Below are positions 39,201-43,960 of a stretch of DNA of 64,000 nt, piece after piece. Where the stretch lies: NCBI GenBank assembly GCA_934045075.1, contig OW203722.1:23977379-24041378 (forward strand), in the 5' to 3' direction. The DNA comes from Yponomeuta sedellus. Taxonomy: Eukaryota; Arthropoda; Insecta; Lepidoptera; Yponomeutidae. Positions within the stretch are counted from its first letter, which is position 1. Every line of letters starts with the position of its first letter. The notes under the pieces were generated by a model. The model worked only from the letters and a program-made list of their open reading frames with translations, had not been told where the DNA came from and made no database searches. A program made the position numbers and the translations under genes.

Positions 39201-41502
39201 AAATATTACTATACTAGTGCTATGCTCGGCAAGTAGCTTGAACAAAAAATATGCGCAGTCAGGAAGATGATGAATTAAATATGTTAGTAGGTATTTGTCA
39301 TTATTACGATAATTAACTGCTTAAAGGGTTATCAACCACCCTGTCGAGCGAATAAAGACATTATGTAGGTACTCACTTGCATTAAATCCTGGCGCGTCGC
39401 GAACTCTGACACAATGACATTCTTGCCGTCGTAAACCCTCGTCAGAGATATGTGCAGTTTGCCGCTGACTATCTTGTGAACGTCGTGGGGCAGGTATTTG
39501 TCCATGCCCTCCAACAGAATGTTCTGGATATTGAATGTTGGACTGAATGGTCCTAAGGAACCTGCTCTCGCCTCTCGTACACATCTTAATAAGTCGTTTG
39601 TGATTTCACCTGGGAAAGGATAGTATTTGTTGGAATGTTTTGTGGTGATTCATTTAACAGGATCAATCCTATATAATCCTATAAAAAATATTTTATGGTT
39701 TCATTTTGTAACTTTACTTATGTTTATACATATGTTTATGGTATAAAAGCAATGTCACTTCAATCTATGTGAGGCATAAAGTACCAATTAAATCTGCTCT
39801 ACAATGTTACACTTGATTTAAATCAAGTGTAACATTGTAGAGTTTTTCCAATCTATCTATCCAGCCCACGAATGATGCCCACTGCTGGGTATAGGCCTCT
39901 TCCATTTCACACCAAGTCTCTTTTTCCAATGTGGTTTAATTATAAATATTTTTTTTAAGTATTACATTATTATTAGTTTTTCTTTTTGTTTATCTGTTTT
40001 TTTATAGCTGAGAGTTTAACTTGAGAAGTTAATGTCAATCATTGCATTGCCCATTGTATTATTTCAATAACAAATTTTAAATTAACTTTGTCTTACTAAG
40101 CGGGAGTCGAGCACACACTTGACCAGTTTTTATTATTTGTTGTTTTATCATAGAGAATGCACTTTAATCACCCTCGGATTCCCACTAGTATATGTTTATG
40201 ATAGAGCAATATTGAAAAATCTTTAAAACAATATGTAAGAGGGCTCTTAATTTTTGTTGGGCAATTTGCCATAAATTGCCCAACAAAAATTAAGAGTCCT
40301 CTTACAGAAATTATTACAGGTCTGATCTATGGGGCAGATTATTATGGAAATGGCAATAACAATCTCATGAAAGGCCATACCTAAATTGTCTTGTTAACAA
40401 CACATTTTAGAGTTGGTAAGAAGAATTATAGATACAAACTGGCCCTTAGGCTATTTATAAAAACACGATTAATTATTTATGAAACACTCCATTTAATCCA
40501 CAATAGCCTGTGGCGGAGAATTCACAAGGAAAAGATGTATCAATAAATTAAAAGAGGAATGCTTTAGAGGATTCATGTTTTAAGGAAAGCCTAAGTGTTT
40601 AACACTTTTATGAGTGACTATAAAGTCAAATTTGAGCCCCGCAGGCCCTATTGCACATAGGGCCTGCGGAGCACTTTTTACGTAGCACATTTAAAAGTAA
40701 AGGTAAAAATAATGGAAATAATGTCATTAAAATTATAATTAATAAACATAAATATTCCATGAGAAAGTAACTAGTTTCAGATAAATAAAATAAATCTCAG
40801 TTTCAATATCAAAAATTTCAACAATGGAACACATGGTTTATAGGGGTATTGTCTGCGAGTTCTCTTTTACATGGTCTGCAGCCTCCTACAATGACCCTGC
40901 TTTAAAAAGAAAATAGTCTTTGTAGAGCCAACTTTCTAAAGAGTTACAATAGAGATTTCCACATCATAGTCTGGTCATATGGGTAGCTGTAAGATTACTC
41001 CAGCTACCCCTTCAATAGCTTTCCCAGCACTCCAATTCAACAATAGCACTGCTTTTCTTCAGTCTCACAGTAAATGGTCATGAAGGTGGGTGTTTGAACC
41101 TTCTTTAAGGCTTCCCAAGCAAAGTGCCCAAGCAAGTTATTGGTAAGGAAGTTGTTTTATGTAGTGTAAGCGATTTTGTTATTGAATGCCATATCAATAT
41201 CTGTAGTTGTGGTATTTCATATTTCAGCTCAGCAGCCCCGTGTTGTACAGAATACCCGGAGTACTGTTACTGTAATTTTAGTGTCCAGTAAATAATATTC
41301 TATCGATCTATCTACTCATGATTGTAGAAAGATTCCACTCACCTATAGGCACATCACATAACATGCAGCAGGCGGACAAGGCGCCAAAGGACGCGCCAGA
41401 AATTTTGCCAAGAAGCAAATGTGGAGCGTACTTCTTAAAACACACCGCCACTCCAACATGGTAGATACCGAGAAATCCACAACCAGCGAAGGATAAATTC
41501 AT
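80..41502 (-). CDS. bmm: brummer triglyceride lipase (ATGL/PNPLA2 family), complete nine-exon gene
   Basis: Patatin-fold lipase that hydrolyses triacylglycerol at the lipid-droplet surface (family knowledge). Coding exons in gene order: 41502-41343, 39609-39377, 38464-38276, 34552-34289, 33433-33243, 26814-26629, 16423-16291, 8118-7989, 237-80. All introns are GT-AG, phases match at each junction, and the sum is 1644 nt (547 aa plus TAG). Human ATGL is about 504 aa. Residues 7-12 form the glycine-rich oxyanion loop GCGFLG; the nucleophile is Ser38 in GASFG; the partner Asp157 lies in [14 protein letters not shown] (about 175-185) and [13 protein letters not shown] (exon 4) match the family closely. 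The C-terminal tail is acidic and Ser/Glu-rich. The start is the ATG giving [12 protein letters not shown], the conserved family N-terminus. UTRs were not mapped; the 3' UTR runs off the left edge. Weakest point: the exon 5 acceptor has a poor pyrimidine tract. Confidence 0.93.
283..518 (-). mobile_element. 5S-like SINE family, copy 1 (5'-truncated)
   Basis: Shares the 3' block TGTATGTCCCCACTG and the middle block GGGTTGGCGGAGGATTGTAA with copies at 1676, 2391, 10841, 14370, 23108, 37324, 38489 and 61757. It stops before the 5S-like head. Confidence 0.75.
640..870 (+). mobile_element. non-LTR retrotransposon 3' end
   Basis: Carries the phrase GGTTGTCTGGAAGAGATCAC, then TAAAGCCGCC and a terminal TACAATAAAGTG, a 3'-UTR arrangement common to lepidopteran LINEs. 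No protein part is left. Confidence 0.55.
1632..3058. repeat. 711-bp near-identical tandem duplication
   Basis: Unit 1 is 1632-2342 and unit 2 is 2343-3058. They differ only by a few bases (for example a small insertion in the SINE part near 2530 and A/G at about 2742). Each unit holds a 5S-like SINE copy, a Helitron 3' end in reverse and the start of an RTE fragment. Confidence 0.85.
1676..1860 (+). mobile_element. 5S-like SINE family, copy 2
   Basis: Reads from GTTAAGCCATGTCAGGGGCC to GGGGACATACAAGGCTTGAT. A duplicate lies at 2391-2575 in the second tandem unit. Confidence 0.7.
2937..3372 (-). mobile_element. RTE-type LINE, C-terminal end of reverse transcriptase protein
   Basis: About 135 codons read [60 protein letters not shown] and end YVQQWTAIG. 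This is the conserved C-terminus of the RTE clade. It is 5'-truncated, and the reading frame is intact over this stretch. Confidence 0.85.
3379..5116. mobile_element. foldback element made of one forward and four reversed repeat units
   Basis: The left end (TATATAAAATTCAAAGTCC, then CTGACTGACTGACTCACTC) returns as its reverse complement at about 5000-5116. The left unit (3379-3680) and four units in opposite orientation (about 3932-4202, 4203-4484, 4485-4797, 4798-5116) share the phrases TTCAATCAATTGTGTTGAAG and AACCCTTTTCGCC. The same unit is present once, as a Helitron-like element, at 35571-35906. Confidence 0.75.
5676..6345. mobile_element. TIR DNA transposon, 670 bp, non-autonomous
   Basis: The terminal inverted repeats begin CCCTCTGGCCACGTGGTCCG (first 26 bp identical, similarity continuing to about 60 bp). 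A perfect 8-bp target duplication TTATTTTT lies at 5668-5675 and 6346-6353. Inside are three or four copies of a roughly 120-bp subrepeat with CACTTGGTCC-type ends. No reading frame. Confidence 0.88.
6815..6974 (-). mobile_element. tRNA-derived SINE with 12-bp target duplication
   Basis: In SINE orientation: a leader, a tRNA-like part (GCCCATTGGCTCAATTGG to GGGTTCGAATCCCGGCATG) and a tail with TAGCCTCTAAATAGG. TTGTTGAATTTT repeats at 6803-6814 and 6975-6986. The anticodon-stem loop reads CTGGC-ACGGATA-GCCAG, lacking the normal U33, so it is not a functional tRNA gene. Confidence 0.85.
7989..8118 (-). CDS. bmm: brummer coding exon 8
   Basis: Encodes 453-495 plus one base ([10 protein letters not shown] to SDLIGDN), rich in Asp, Glu, Ser and Thr. 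The acceptor is GTTACAG|ATA and the donor AACG|GTGGGT. This C-terminal region is poorly conserved in the family, so support rests on frame, phase, splice sites and base composition. Confidence 0.82.
8478..8560 (-). mobile_element. tRNA-SINE fragment
   Basis: Contains the tail phrase ATTTAGAAGCTAAAAATTCC and a GGGTTAGTGCATTAAAAAG piece in opposite order, so it is rearranged or internally deleted. Confidence 0.55.
8587..8955 (+). mobile_element. CR1/jockey-type LINE, C-terminal end of reverse transcriptase
   Basis: 121 codons with [19 protein letters not shown] near the start and [18 protein letters not shown], then a typical LINE C-terminus ending at the TAG at 8953-8955. 5'-truncated; the frame is intact over this stretch. 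Confidence 0.8.
9133..9198. repeat. TA dinucleotide microsatellite
   Basis: About 33 TA units directly after the LINE protein end and its AT-rich 3' part. It may derive from the LINE tail. Confidence 0.9.
9290..9425 (+). mobile_element. LINE 3' UTR tail
   Basis: Shares CTCCTGCGGTTGACTGGTAG and GGCATTAAGTTCGCC with 42760-42860 and 54870-54950, then GTGCAATAAAGTATTAATAA. Probably the tail of the LINE whose protein end is at 8587-8955. Confidence 0.6.
9700..9955. repeat. SINE tail folded into a perfect 90-bp-arm palindrome, plus a second hairpin
   Basis: Arms 9746-9835 and 9839-9928 are exact reverse complements with a 3-nt loop. Just upstream, 9702-9745 repeats the ACCCAGACTTACTATTA hairpin. 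The arms carry the SINE tail phrases CCTAGTTTGGGACCAG and GTGTGGAAGTTATT (the latter outside the arm). Confidence 0.95.
10841..11165 (-). mobile_element. 5S-like SINE family, longest copy
   Basis: In SINE orientation the head reads GAGTTAAGCAACTACAGGCG then GGTTAGGTGCTGGATGGGTG ACCG (11074-11118), which matches the internal part of 5S rRNA (GTTAAGCAAC...GGATGGGTGACCG). Before it is a tRNA-box-A-like TGGCCTAGTGG. The body ends in the shared CAGTGGGGACATACAAGGGT. Confidence 0.75.
12340..12565 (+). mobile_element. tRNA-SINE tail split by a truncated RTE insertion
   Basis: The SINE tail (TTGCCTGGTAACC to GTGCCATG-like end) is interrupted at 12394-12496 by an RTE 3' end (CAGCACTGGACTAACATCGG). 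ATCCTAGTTTG repeats at 12383-12393 and 12497-12507, an 11-bp target duplication. Confidence 0.8.
12966..13017 (-). mobile_element. RTE LINE 3' end fragment
   Basis: Reverse complement of the RTE end: CAGGCTATATTATGTAGTCC then ACTGCTGGACATAGCCCTCC. It directly abuts another repeat at 13030-13215. Confidence 0.65.
13030..13215. repeat. dispersed repeat with CGCCTTTTACGACACCCGCG
   Basis: A block that I recognise as widely dispersed in lepidopteran genomes (CCCCACGCTGGGCATACGGG to ATTGGGTTGGTGCTATTC). I do not know its class. Confidence 0.4.
13220..13440 (-). mobile_element. tRNA-derived SINE, second family
   Basis: The tRNA-like head at the right end reads, on the minus strand, CGAAGGTCTCGGGTTCGATC. 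The tail contains AACTAGGAAACGAACTTTTC in SINE orientation. A close relative lies at 19280-19466, and a headless copy at 21653-21800. Confidence 0.7.
13655..13862 (-). mobile_element. RTE LINE C-terminal fragment, decayed
   Basis: Begins with TAGTCCACTGCTGGACATAG, then the region corresponding to the WTDD and VTDV parts of the RTE protein with many substitutions. Confidence 0.65.
14340..14672 (+). mobile_element. 5S-like SINE family, copy with 5S-like head
   Basis: Starts in TTAGGTGCAGGATGGGCGAC (5S-like) and runs through GGCAAGGCACGTTAAGCCG-like body sequence to GTGGGGACATACAAGAGTTG. Plus orientation; the head is incomplete. Confidence 0.7.
14853..15045 (+). mobile_element. tRNA-derived SINE, third family (tRNA-Gly/Ala-like head)
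   Basis: The head CTCTGTGGCGTAGCGGTAGC (box A) and GTGCGAATCCCGGCTGGGAA (box B) is followed by AAAAAAAACCCCAGGTC and a tail ending near GTGCCTGTATGTAAATGTTA. Related tails lie at 10590-10660 (reverse) and 25150-25400. Confidence 0.8.
15402..15545 (-). mobile_element. RTE LINE fragment
   Basis: Contains CTACTGCTGGACATAGGCCT and GGTGCCCGTCCTACGTTGCG, the RTE C-terminal part in reverse. Confidence 0.6.
15547..15900. mobile_element. inverted pair of tRNA-SINEs
   Basis: Left half in minus orientation (GGGATTCGAACCCGCGACCT), right half in plus orientation (GCCCATTAGCTCAGTTGG), with leader sequence between. The right copy has an internal rearrangement near AGATAGGCATAGGCAGAGAT. No convincing target duplication found. 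Confidence 0.75.
16291..16423 (-). CDS. bmm: brummer coding exon 7
   Basis: Completes Arg408 and encodes 409-452 ([10 protein letters not shown] to LDSENK). The acceptor is CGTTCCAG|GCG; the donor AAG|GTGATT is slightly non-consensus. It enters in phase 2 and leaves in phase 0, matching its neighbours. The reading frame is open only in this frame across a GC-rich block in AT-rich surroundings. Confidence 0.85.
17854..18160. mobile_element. MITE with 19-bp TIRs, first of a tandem pair
   Basis: TIRs GAGTGCTTAGTGCGAGTTT and its exact reverse complement bound a 307-bp element. The second copy follows after three bases. The pair interrupts a dispersed repeat (left piece to AAGGAAACCTGAGTG, right piece from TGAGTGCCAGAGG). 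Confidence 0.88.
18164..18468. mobile_element. MITE with 19-bp TIRs, second of a tandem pair
   Basis: Same element as at 17854-18160, in the same orientation and over 90 percent similar by eye, with its first TIR trimmed (CTGCTTAGTGCGAGTTT). A third copy is at 47069-47378. Confidence 0.88.
18640..18755 (+). mobile_element. tRNA-SINE tail fragment
   Basis: Reads CTATGTTTGTGACGTCATTT, CATCCTAGTTTGGGACCAGG and GTGTTGTGCAGAAGTTATTA, the tail of the family whose full copy is at 22212-22405. Confidence 0.65.
19280..19466 (-). mobile_element. tRNA-derived SINE, second family
   Basis: Close to the copy at 13220-13440: shared GGGGATCGAACCCGAGACCT and AGACAAACTAGAAAAGTTC. Confidence 0.7.
22212..22405 (+). 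mobile_element. tRNA-derived SINE, near-complete copy
   Basis: Head TGCGTCGTTGGTCTAGCCGT (box A) and GGTCGTGGGTTCGATTCCCA (box B), then the tail CATGTTTGTCATGTCGTTGC to GTCGTGTTGAAGTTATTATT. The tRNA-like part lacks a proper paired acceptor stem, and it continues straight into the SINE tail. Confidence 0.8.
23108..23275 (+). mobile_element. 5S-like SINE family, copy with an internal deletion
   Basis: Runs GTTGGTGCCGGCTGTCATGC to CCCCAACAAGCGGGGACATA. The segment between TGTCAG and TAAGGCCCGCC is missing compared with the other copies. Confidence 0.7.
25150..25400 (+). mobile_element. third-family SINE interrupted by a small element
   Basis: The SINE parts AACCCCAGGTCTTGGATGTC and GTGCCTGTATGTCAATGTTA are separated by about 130 bp (25217-25350) that share GTAAGTATCCACT and TTTTAACTTTTT-like phrases with 44403-44450. 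Confidence 0.6.
25959..26191 (+). mobile_element. Lep1-like non-autonomous Helitron
   Basis: Starts A|TCCTTACTAATATT, ends with a hairpin (CCTGCGTAGACGAAGTCGCAGG) shortly before CTAG|T. This fits Helitron rules: TC start, CTRR end, insertion between A and T, no target duplication. Confidence 0.8.
26243..26437 (-). pseudogene. two decayed copies of the 3' part of brummer exon 6
   Basis: The copy at about 26329-26437 aligns with exon 6 from its donor (AAGAACTTACC against AAGAACTCACC) through ATGCCTGTCTCC-like sequence to GGTCGTGCCATG. In reading frame it keeps a donor-like G|GTAAGT but has two stops upstream. A weaker second copy starts at 26243 (GAATTCACCGTTCCTCC). Neither can replace exon 6. 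Confidence 0.6.
26629..26814 (-). CDS. bmm: brummer coding exon 6
   Basis: Completes Lys346 and encodes 347-407 plus two bases ([10 protein letters not shown] to HPLER). Rich in Leu, Gln and Ala, probably helical. The acceptor is GCCAG|GTTCG and the donor GACG|GTGAGT. Clearly more GC-rich than the surrounding intron. Two decayed copies of its 3' part lie downstream in the gene, at about 26329-26437 and 26243-26290. Confidence 0.88.
26930..27040 (+). mobile_element. tRNA-SINE fragment with a small inverted start
   Basis: Begins GCGACCTCTGGCTAATCGTG (reverse) then CATGGGTGGAATTTTTAGCC and GTTAGTGCAACAAAAATTAT. A short version of the inverted-dimer pattern. Confidence 0.6.
27302..27554. mobile_element. 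small TIR element
   Basis: Perfect 13-bp TIRs CAGGGAAAAAGAC and GTCTTTTTCCCTG bound 253 bp; further copies of CAGGG(A/T)AAAAA lie inside. A matching target duplication is not evident. Confidence 0.45.
27813..27874. repeat. long hairpin
   Basis: Arms of about 28 bp (TTGAGCAATATGCGATTGCT against its reverse complement) with one mismatch and a short loop. Confidence 0.85.
28004..28144. mobile_element. inverted-dimer tRNA-SINE with 13-bp target duplication
   Basis: Left arm reverse (AAACCTATTTAGAGGC), centre CCGGGATGGAATTTTTCCCGG, right arm forward with the tail AGTGCATTAAAAATAAAAAT. TAAAACAGCCATT flanks the whole unit at 27991-28003 and 28145-28157. Confidence 0.85.
30163..30481. mobile_element. 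inverted-dimer tRNA-SINE with 15-bp target duplication
   Basis: A minus-orientation tRNA-like part (GGGACTCGAACCCGCGACCT) and a plus-orientation copy (GCCCATTAGCTCAGTTAGG) share a leader between them. AAATAATGCA(A/G)CCTA flanks the unit at 30148-30162 and 30482-30496 (one mismatch). Confidence 0.82.
30726..30797 (-). mobile_element. tRNA-SINE tail fragment
   Basis: Contains TTAATGCACTAACTCGTGCT and TATTTAGAGGCTAAAAATTC; the tRNA-like part is missing. Confidence 0.65.
31254..31556 (+). mobile_element. Helitron-like element
   Basis: Begins near TATAATTGCGAAAGTAACTG and ends ACGAACGGAGTCGCGGGGA then AACTAG|T. Resembles the Lep1-like copy at 25959 but is longer and diverged. Confidence 0.55.
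32918..33212. mobile_element. two RTE fragments in opposite orientation
   Basis: Minus-strand part reads [20 protein letters not shown], the RTE C-terminal block. Directly after it, 33156-33212 reads GGAGGGCTATGTCCGGCAGT and ATATAGCCTGAAGAAGAAGA, the plus-strand RTE 3' end. Confidence 0.65.
33243..33433 (-). CDS. bmm: brummer coding exon 5
   Basis: Encodes residues 283-345 plus two bases ([14 protein letters not shown] to YATFT). The donor is ACCAA|GTGAGT. The acceptor ACAAAG|CCC keeps phase 0 but has a weak pyrimidine tract; another AG five bases downstream would break the frame. Lipase C-terminal regions of this family carry a similar helix and a TFTK motif at this point. Confidence 0.82.
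33434..34288. other. bmm: brummer intron 4 (0.86 kb)
   Basis: AT-rich with no coding signal. The end of a SINE (family with tail GTGTGGAAGTTAT) is recognisable near 33880-33975. Confidence 0.5.
34289..34552 (-). CDS. bmm: brummer coding exon 4
   Basis: Encodes residues 195-282 ([10 protein letters not shown] to EECKTHRQ), with [20 protein letters not shown] and a Cys-rich end (CTRCL, CEEC). The acceptor is CCACCAG|GTAAAC, the donor CAG|GTGAGA, phase 0 both sides. The acceptor and first 16 or so codons are repeated twice more upstream (34640-34835), so acceptor choice is ambiguous in principle. The copy next to the full exon is used here because only it reads through to the donor. Confidence 0.9.
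34640..34910 (-). repeat. two extra tandem copies of brummer exon 4 start plus acceptor
   Basis: A unit of about 138 bp, comprising intron end, acceptor CCAG|GTAAACGTGG and the first 16 or so codons (VNVANTSI), occurs three times; the copy joined to the full exon is at 34501-34552. Acceptor positions are 34552, 34690 and 34828, spaced 138 bp apart. Copies 2 and 3 run back into intron sequence and lack the rest of the exon. Confidence 0.85.
35451..35511. repeat. long hairpin with a GTTAAC centre
   Basis: Arms of about 29 nt (ACAGTTG, T-run, AATGTGAAATG) are reverse complements apart from one extra base in the A-run. No loop beyond the palindromic centre. Confidence 0.9.
35571..35906 (+). mobile_element. 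non-autonomous Helitron with an internal hairpin
   Basis: Starts A|TCTATATAAATC and ends GTGTCGCGGGCAAAAGCTAG|T. A perfect 17-bp hairpin (GACGTTGATGAGTGAGT) lies at 35594-35633. Its body matches the units of the foldback array at 3379-5116. Confidence 0.75.
36146..36350. mobile_element. MITE with about 34-bp TIRs
   Basis: AGACTGAGTTTAAACGTTCA at the left matches the reverse complement of the right end (with CAGTCTGGCGTCAGT shared). About 205 bp, no reading frame. Target duplication unclear. Confidence 0.65.
36825..36950 (-). mobile_element. LINE reverse-transcriptase C-terminal fragment
   Basis: On the minus strand it reads [20 protein letters not shown], then [12 protein letters not shown], a classic C-terminus of many LINE proteins. 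Too short to assign a clade. Confidence 0.7.
37275..37485 (-). pseudogene. decayed partial copy of brummer exon 3, split by a SINE
   Basis: 37275-37323 and 37435-37485 together align with exon 3 around its [11 protein letters not shown] part (ATGTCGCTCTCG and GTTGTCGCTGAA blocks). A 111-bp 5S-like SINE end sits between them. Confidence 0.75.
37324..37434 (-). mobile_element. 5S-like SINE, strongly 5'-truncated, 12-bp target duplication
   Basis: Carries only the 3' part of the family (TCAACCCTTGTATGTCCCCA onward). GAGGACTGGCAG flanks it at 37312-37323 and 37435-37446. Confidence 0.85.
38276..38464 (-). CDS. bmm: brummer coding exon 3
   Basis: Encodes residues 132-194, including [13 protein letters not shown] with catalytic Asp157 and the [11 protein letters not shown] block. 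The acceptor is CCTCTCAG|GCG and the donor CAT|GTAAGT; phase 0 at both ends. A decayed partial copy lies about 900 bp away, inside the upstream-neighbouring intron sequence at 37275-37485. Confidence 0.93.
38465..39376. other. bmm: brummer intron 2 (0.9 kb)
   Basis: Contains a minus-strand 5S-like SINE copy (38489-38648) and a short tRNA-SINE fragment (38949-38988). The remainder is AT-rich with no signal. Confidence 0.55.
38489..38648 (-). mobile_element. 5S-like SINE family, copy in brummer intron 2
   Basis: Reads ATATCAACCCTTTGTAAGTC to CAAGCCGCCCATAAGGCCT. 5'-truncated; it begins 25 bp past the exon 3 acceptor. Confidence 0.75.
39377..39609 (-). CDS. bmm: brummer coding exon 2
   Basis: Encodes residues 54-131 ([10 protein letters not shown] to RQDLMQ). 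The acceptor is TTTCCCAG|GT and the donor CAA|GTGAGT. The segment [20 protein letters not shown] then [19 protein letters not shown] is the family pattern between the nucleophile and the catalytic aspartate. Phase 1 in, phase 0 out. Confidence 0.93.
39797..39842. repeat. perfect 46-nt palindrome
   Basis: Two 23-nt arms (CTCTACAATGTTACACTTGA-TTT) with no loop. Confidence 0.95.
40235..40305. repeat. 33-bp-stem hairpin
   Basis: Arms GTAAGAGGGCTCTTAATTTT (continuing to GGGCAATTT) with one mismatch; loop of 5 nt (GCCAT). Confidence 0.93.
40639..40669. repeat. GC-rich 13-bp hairpin
   Basis: CCGCAGGCCCTAT, loop TGCAC, ATAGGGCCTGCGG: a perfect stem, unusually GC-rich for this intron. Confidence 0.9.
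41343..41502 (-). CDS. bmm: brummer coding exon 1
   Basis: Encodes residues 1-53 plus one base. It carries the oxyanion loop GCGFLG and the nucleophile motif GASFG (Ser38). Vertebrate and fly relatives usually have Ala where this copy has Phe (GASAG), but the G-x-S-x-G pattern is intact. The donor is ATAG|GTGAGT at 41342-41341. The start codon at 41502-41500 follows an AT-rich leader in which I see no clear TATA box. Confidence 0.93.
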
Positions 41503-43060
41503 AATTATTTACATCAACACAAAACCAGAAAATACAAAAAGCTAAGAACGGACTACAAAAAACTTTCACAAAACCAAATGCACTGCTTGGTTTCGATGTT
41601 TCGCTAAGTAATGCCGCGTTAGAACAATCTGCGCGTAATTATATCCACGCGATAAGATAACAACAATCACTGGTATCACCCGATAAACGAAATATTGCCT
41701 TTTCGAAAAGTGCGTCGCGTACACACATCCACACACCGTTACTTTCTATAACAAACTGAATTATTGAACTGAACTGAAATTATTAGTAAATAAGATACCT
41801 ACTTAGACCGAGCAGAAAGAGTGAGAGAGACAATAATCACAGACTAAAGGAAGATCCACCAATACGGTAGTGGTTATACGTAGTGTTTATATGCTCTGTG
41901 GTTATGGTTATATACTCTTTGAGTCAAGAATTTAAATTGCACAGATTAATACTTATCACGGAACTTGACACAATCAGCTGCGAAACGGGTGTCCCTACAC
42001 CAACTCTTCTTCCAAATCTACTTAGCAATCCTACCTTTTTCGCCCCCTTATATAAATTCATTATGAACAGTGGAATAAAAATTTAAAGTGACTGGAAAAA
42101 CTGAACATTATAGTGAAGTGATACGGAAGTGATAAGTGCTCTTATCTGAAAACTAATACTATAAAAAACTAATACAATACTCAAGGCTCAAAAGGACACG
42201 GATCCAGGGCCGTAAAACCCTTTATTAAAAAAAAAATATATACTCTTTGACGGCAACAAGTATGATGAGGGCTGCCAAGCTAGTGAGAGTACATTATCGT
42301 ATCAATATTAGAAAATTATCGTACAAGATAAAAAAAATCAATTCCCATAACCAGAAAAATTGTAGGTGTTTGAGAAAGTTGTGAAATGTGAAAGAAACTA
42401 AAAAACTAACTCTTATATTTTATAAAAGACTGGGACCATCGGAGTCACTTTTCACTTCTACCTCCACAGTTGCAGGCACGCCAGCAGTTTTTGAATACAG
42501 TGCTACTGGAGTTACTAGAGACATCGATTTTTCAAATTTAAAAAACGAAGTTACTAGTGAGTTATAAGTGTATCAAAGTTGAAATTAGGATAATCCGACT
42601 ACCTAATACCTGAAATTTTAACAGTTTTAAACTTAGTTACACTCTCGACTAGCGGACTTAACTTTGACTAAAAGGAAATAATGAATGAACTATCATTAAT
42701 TTGTCATTCGTTCCCTGGTTGTATATTATTTTGGCACTCCTGCATGCCTACCAGTTACTTTCGAACATCTCCTGCGGTTGACTGGTTATCTTATCTTATG
42801 GCATTAAGTCGGCCGCATTGCTATTTTAAGATTTACTTATGTGCAATAATAGTATAAATAATAATATACATTAGAAGTGAAATCCTCAGACAAAGATATT
42901 ATTTTGTATTTATGAAATGGTTTTAGGAACCTAGGTCACCACATCAGGGATTTTTCACCCCACTCCTGCAACCCTTTTCAGAGGAAGTGTTACAAATTAT
43001 CTTACTTTCACATATTGTATCGTGCATCGTACCGGAATTGAAATTATCGTACATCACATC
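41503..43060. other. 5' flank of brummer
   Basis: Presumed promoter and upstream region. It holds the tail of a LINE family near 42700-42860 (shares CTCCTGCGGTTGACTGGT with 9325-9350) and otherwise AT-rich DNA. I cannot place a TATA box or initiator with confidence. Confidence 0.4.
42705..42865 (+). mobile_element. LINE 3' UTR tail
   Basis: Matches 9290-9425 in CTCCTGCGGTTGACTGGT, GCATTAAGTCGGCCGCATTG and TTATGTGCAATAATAGTATA. Confidence 0.6.
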
Positions 43061-43064
43061 ACAC

Positions 43065-43206
43065 TAATATTTTCAAGACGAAAGTCTGTGAGGGTGTATG
43101 TTTGTTACTAATTTTTCACGTCTCAACGGCTCGAGCGATTTTAATAAAATTTGATATGGAGTGGGAAGGAAAATCGATAGACCGCGGGTAACACCGCGGG
43201 GCAACT
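43065..43206 (+). mobile_element. Helitron-like fragment
   Basis: CTAATATTTTCAAGACGAAA to the GACCGCGGGTAACACCGCGG hairpin. The CTAG end is missing. Confidence 0.5.
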
Positions 43207-43249
43207 TTGAGAGGGCTCTATAAAGAAGACGAGTAGAGAAACTTTAGCA

Positions 43250-43960
43250 ACAACACGTTTAAAATAAGATAGAGTTCCGCAAAACTACGACGAGCATCCG
43301 ACATGCAACTATTGTTCTGCAAAAGTGCATAGAGTACGCAAGTGCAAGAAGCAGATCAAACGCGGTAGGCCGTATAAACTCACTGCAGGCACATCAGCTA
43401 GCTCAAAGTCGCTGGAGCAATACATAAATCACAATGGAGAATGCTTGCTGCAACGAAAAAACTGAAGATAGAGAGTTAGTATGGAGCACCCACACATATC
43501 GCAGTAAGGAGTAACTAATAGGTACCAACAGTTTCAGACATTTGATTCAGACCACATAGTATCAACTGCGTAATCCCTGCTCTAGGAAGAGACGCCGTTG
43601 TAGTCGTGTAATCAAATTTCAGTGATAAGAGGGTGGCGAGTTCGACAAAAGAGACATCCAATCAATACTACAAAAATATGGCATTCGACTACGGCTTACG
43701 ATGCCCTTTTCTCCTAAACAGAATGGATGTAGTGAACGCAAAACCTGTGGGCACAGTAATTGAAGCAGCGTGATCTATGCTACATGCAGGAGAAGAGCTA
43801 AGTGTGCTGTTGGCAGAGCTTCTCAACACAGCCGATATCTTACGATTACTAAATTAAAGTCCTACATTGGTCGGCCCTGCCATCTCCACAGGAAGATAAC
43901 CTAAATGGCGACAAATAGCTTAATGTGGAAACACTTGATTGTCTTGACTCTACGTCTCTT
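43250..43960 (+). mobile_element. Ty1/copia retrotransposon relic (gag and integrase pieces)
   Basis: A Cys-x2-Cys-x4-His-x4-Cys zinc knuckle is encoded at 43304-43345, and the integrase-like GGEFDKRDIQ and KQNGCSER motifs near 43630-43740. Frameshifts and stops break the frame between and within them, and much of the expected protein between the two pieces is absent. No LTRs recognised. Clearly inactive. Confidence 0.7.

Larger units (their letters stand above)
39610..41342. other. bmm: brummer intron 1 (1.7 kb), with three strong hairpins
   Basis: Contains inverted repeats at 39797-39842, 40235-40305 and 40639-40669, and an RTE-like fragment near 39868-39900. No coding signal. Confidence 0.55.
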
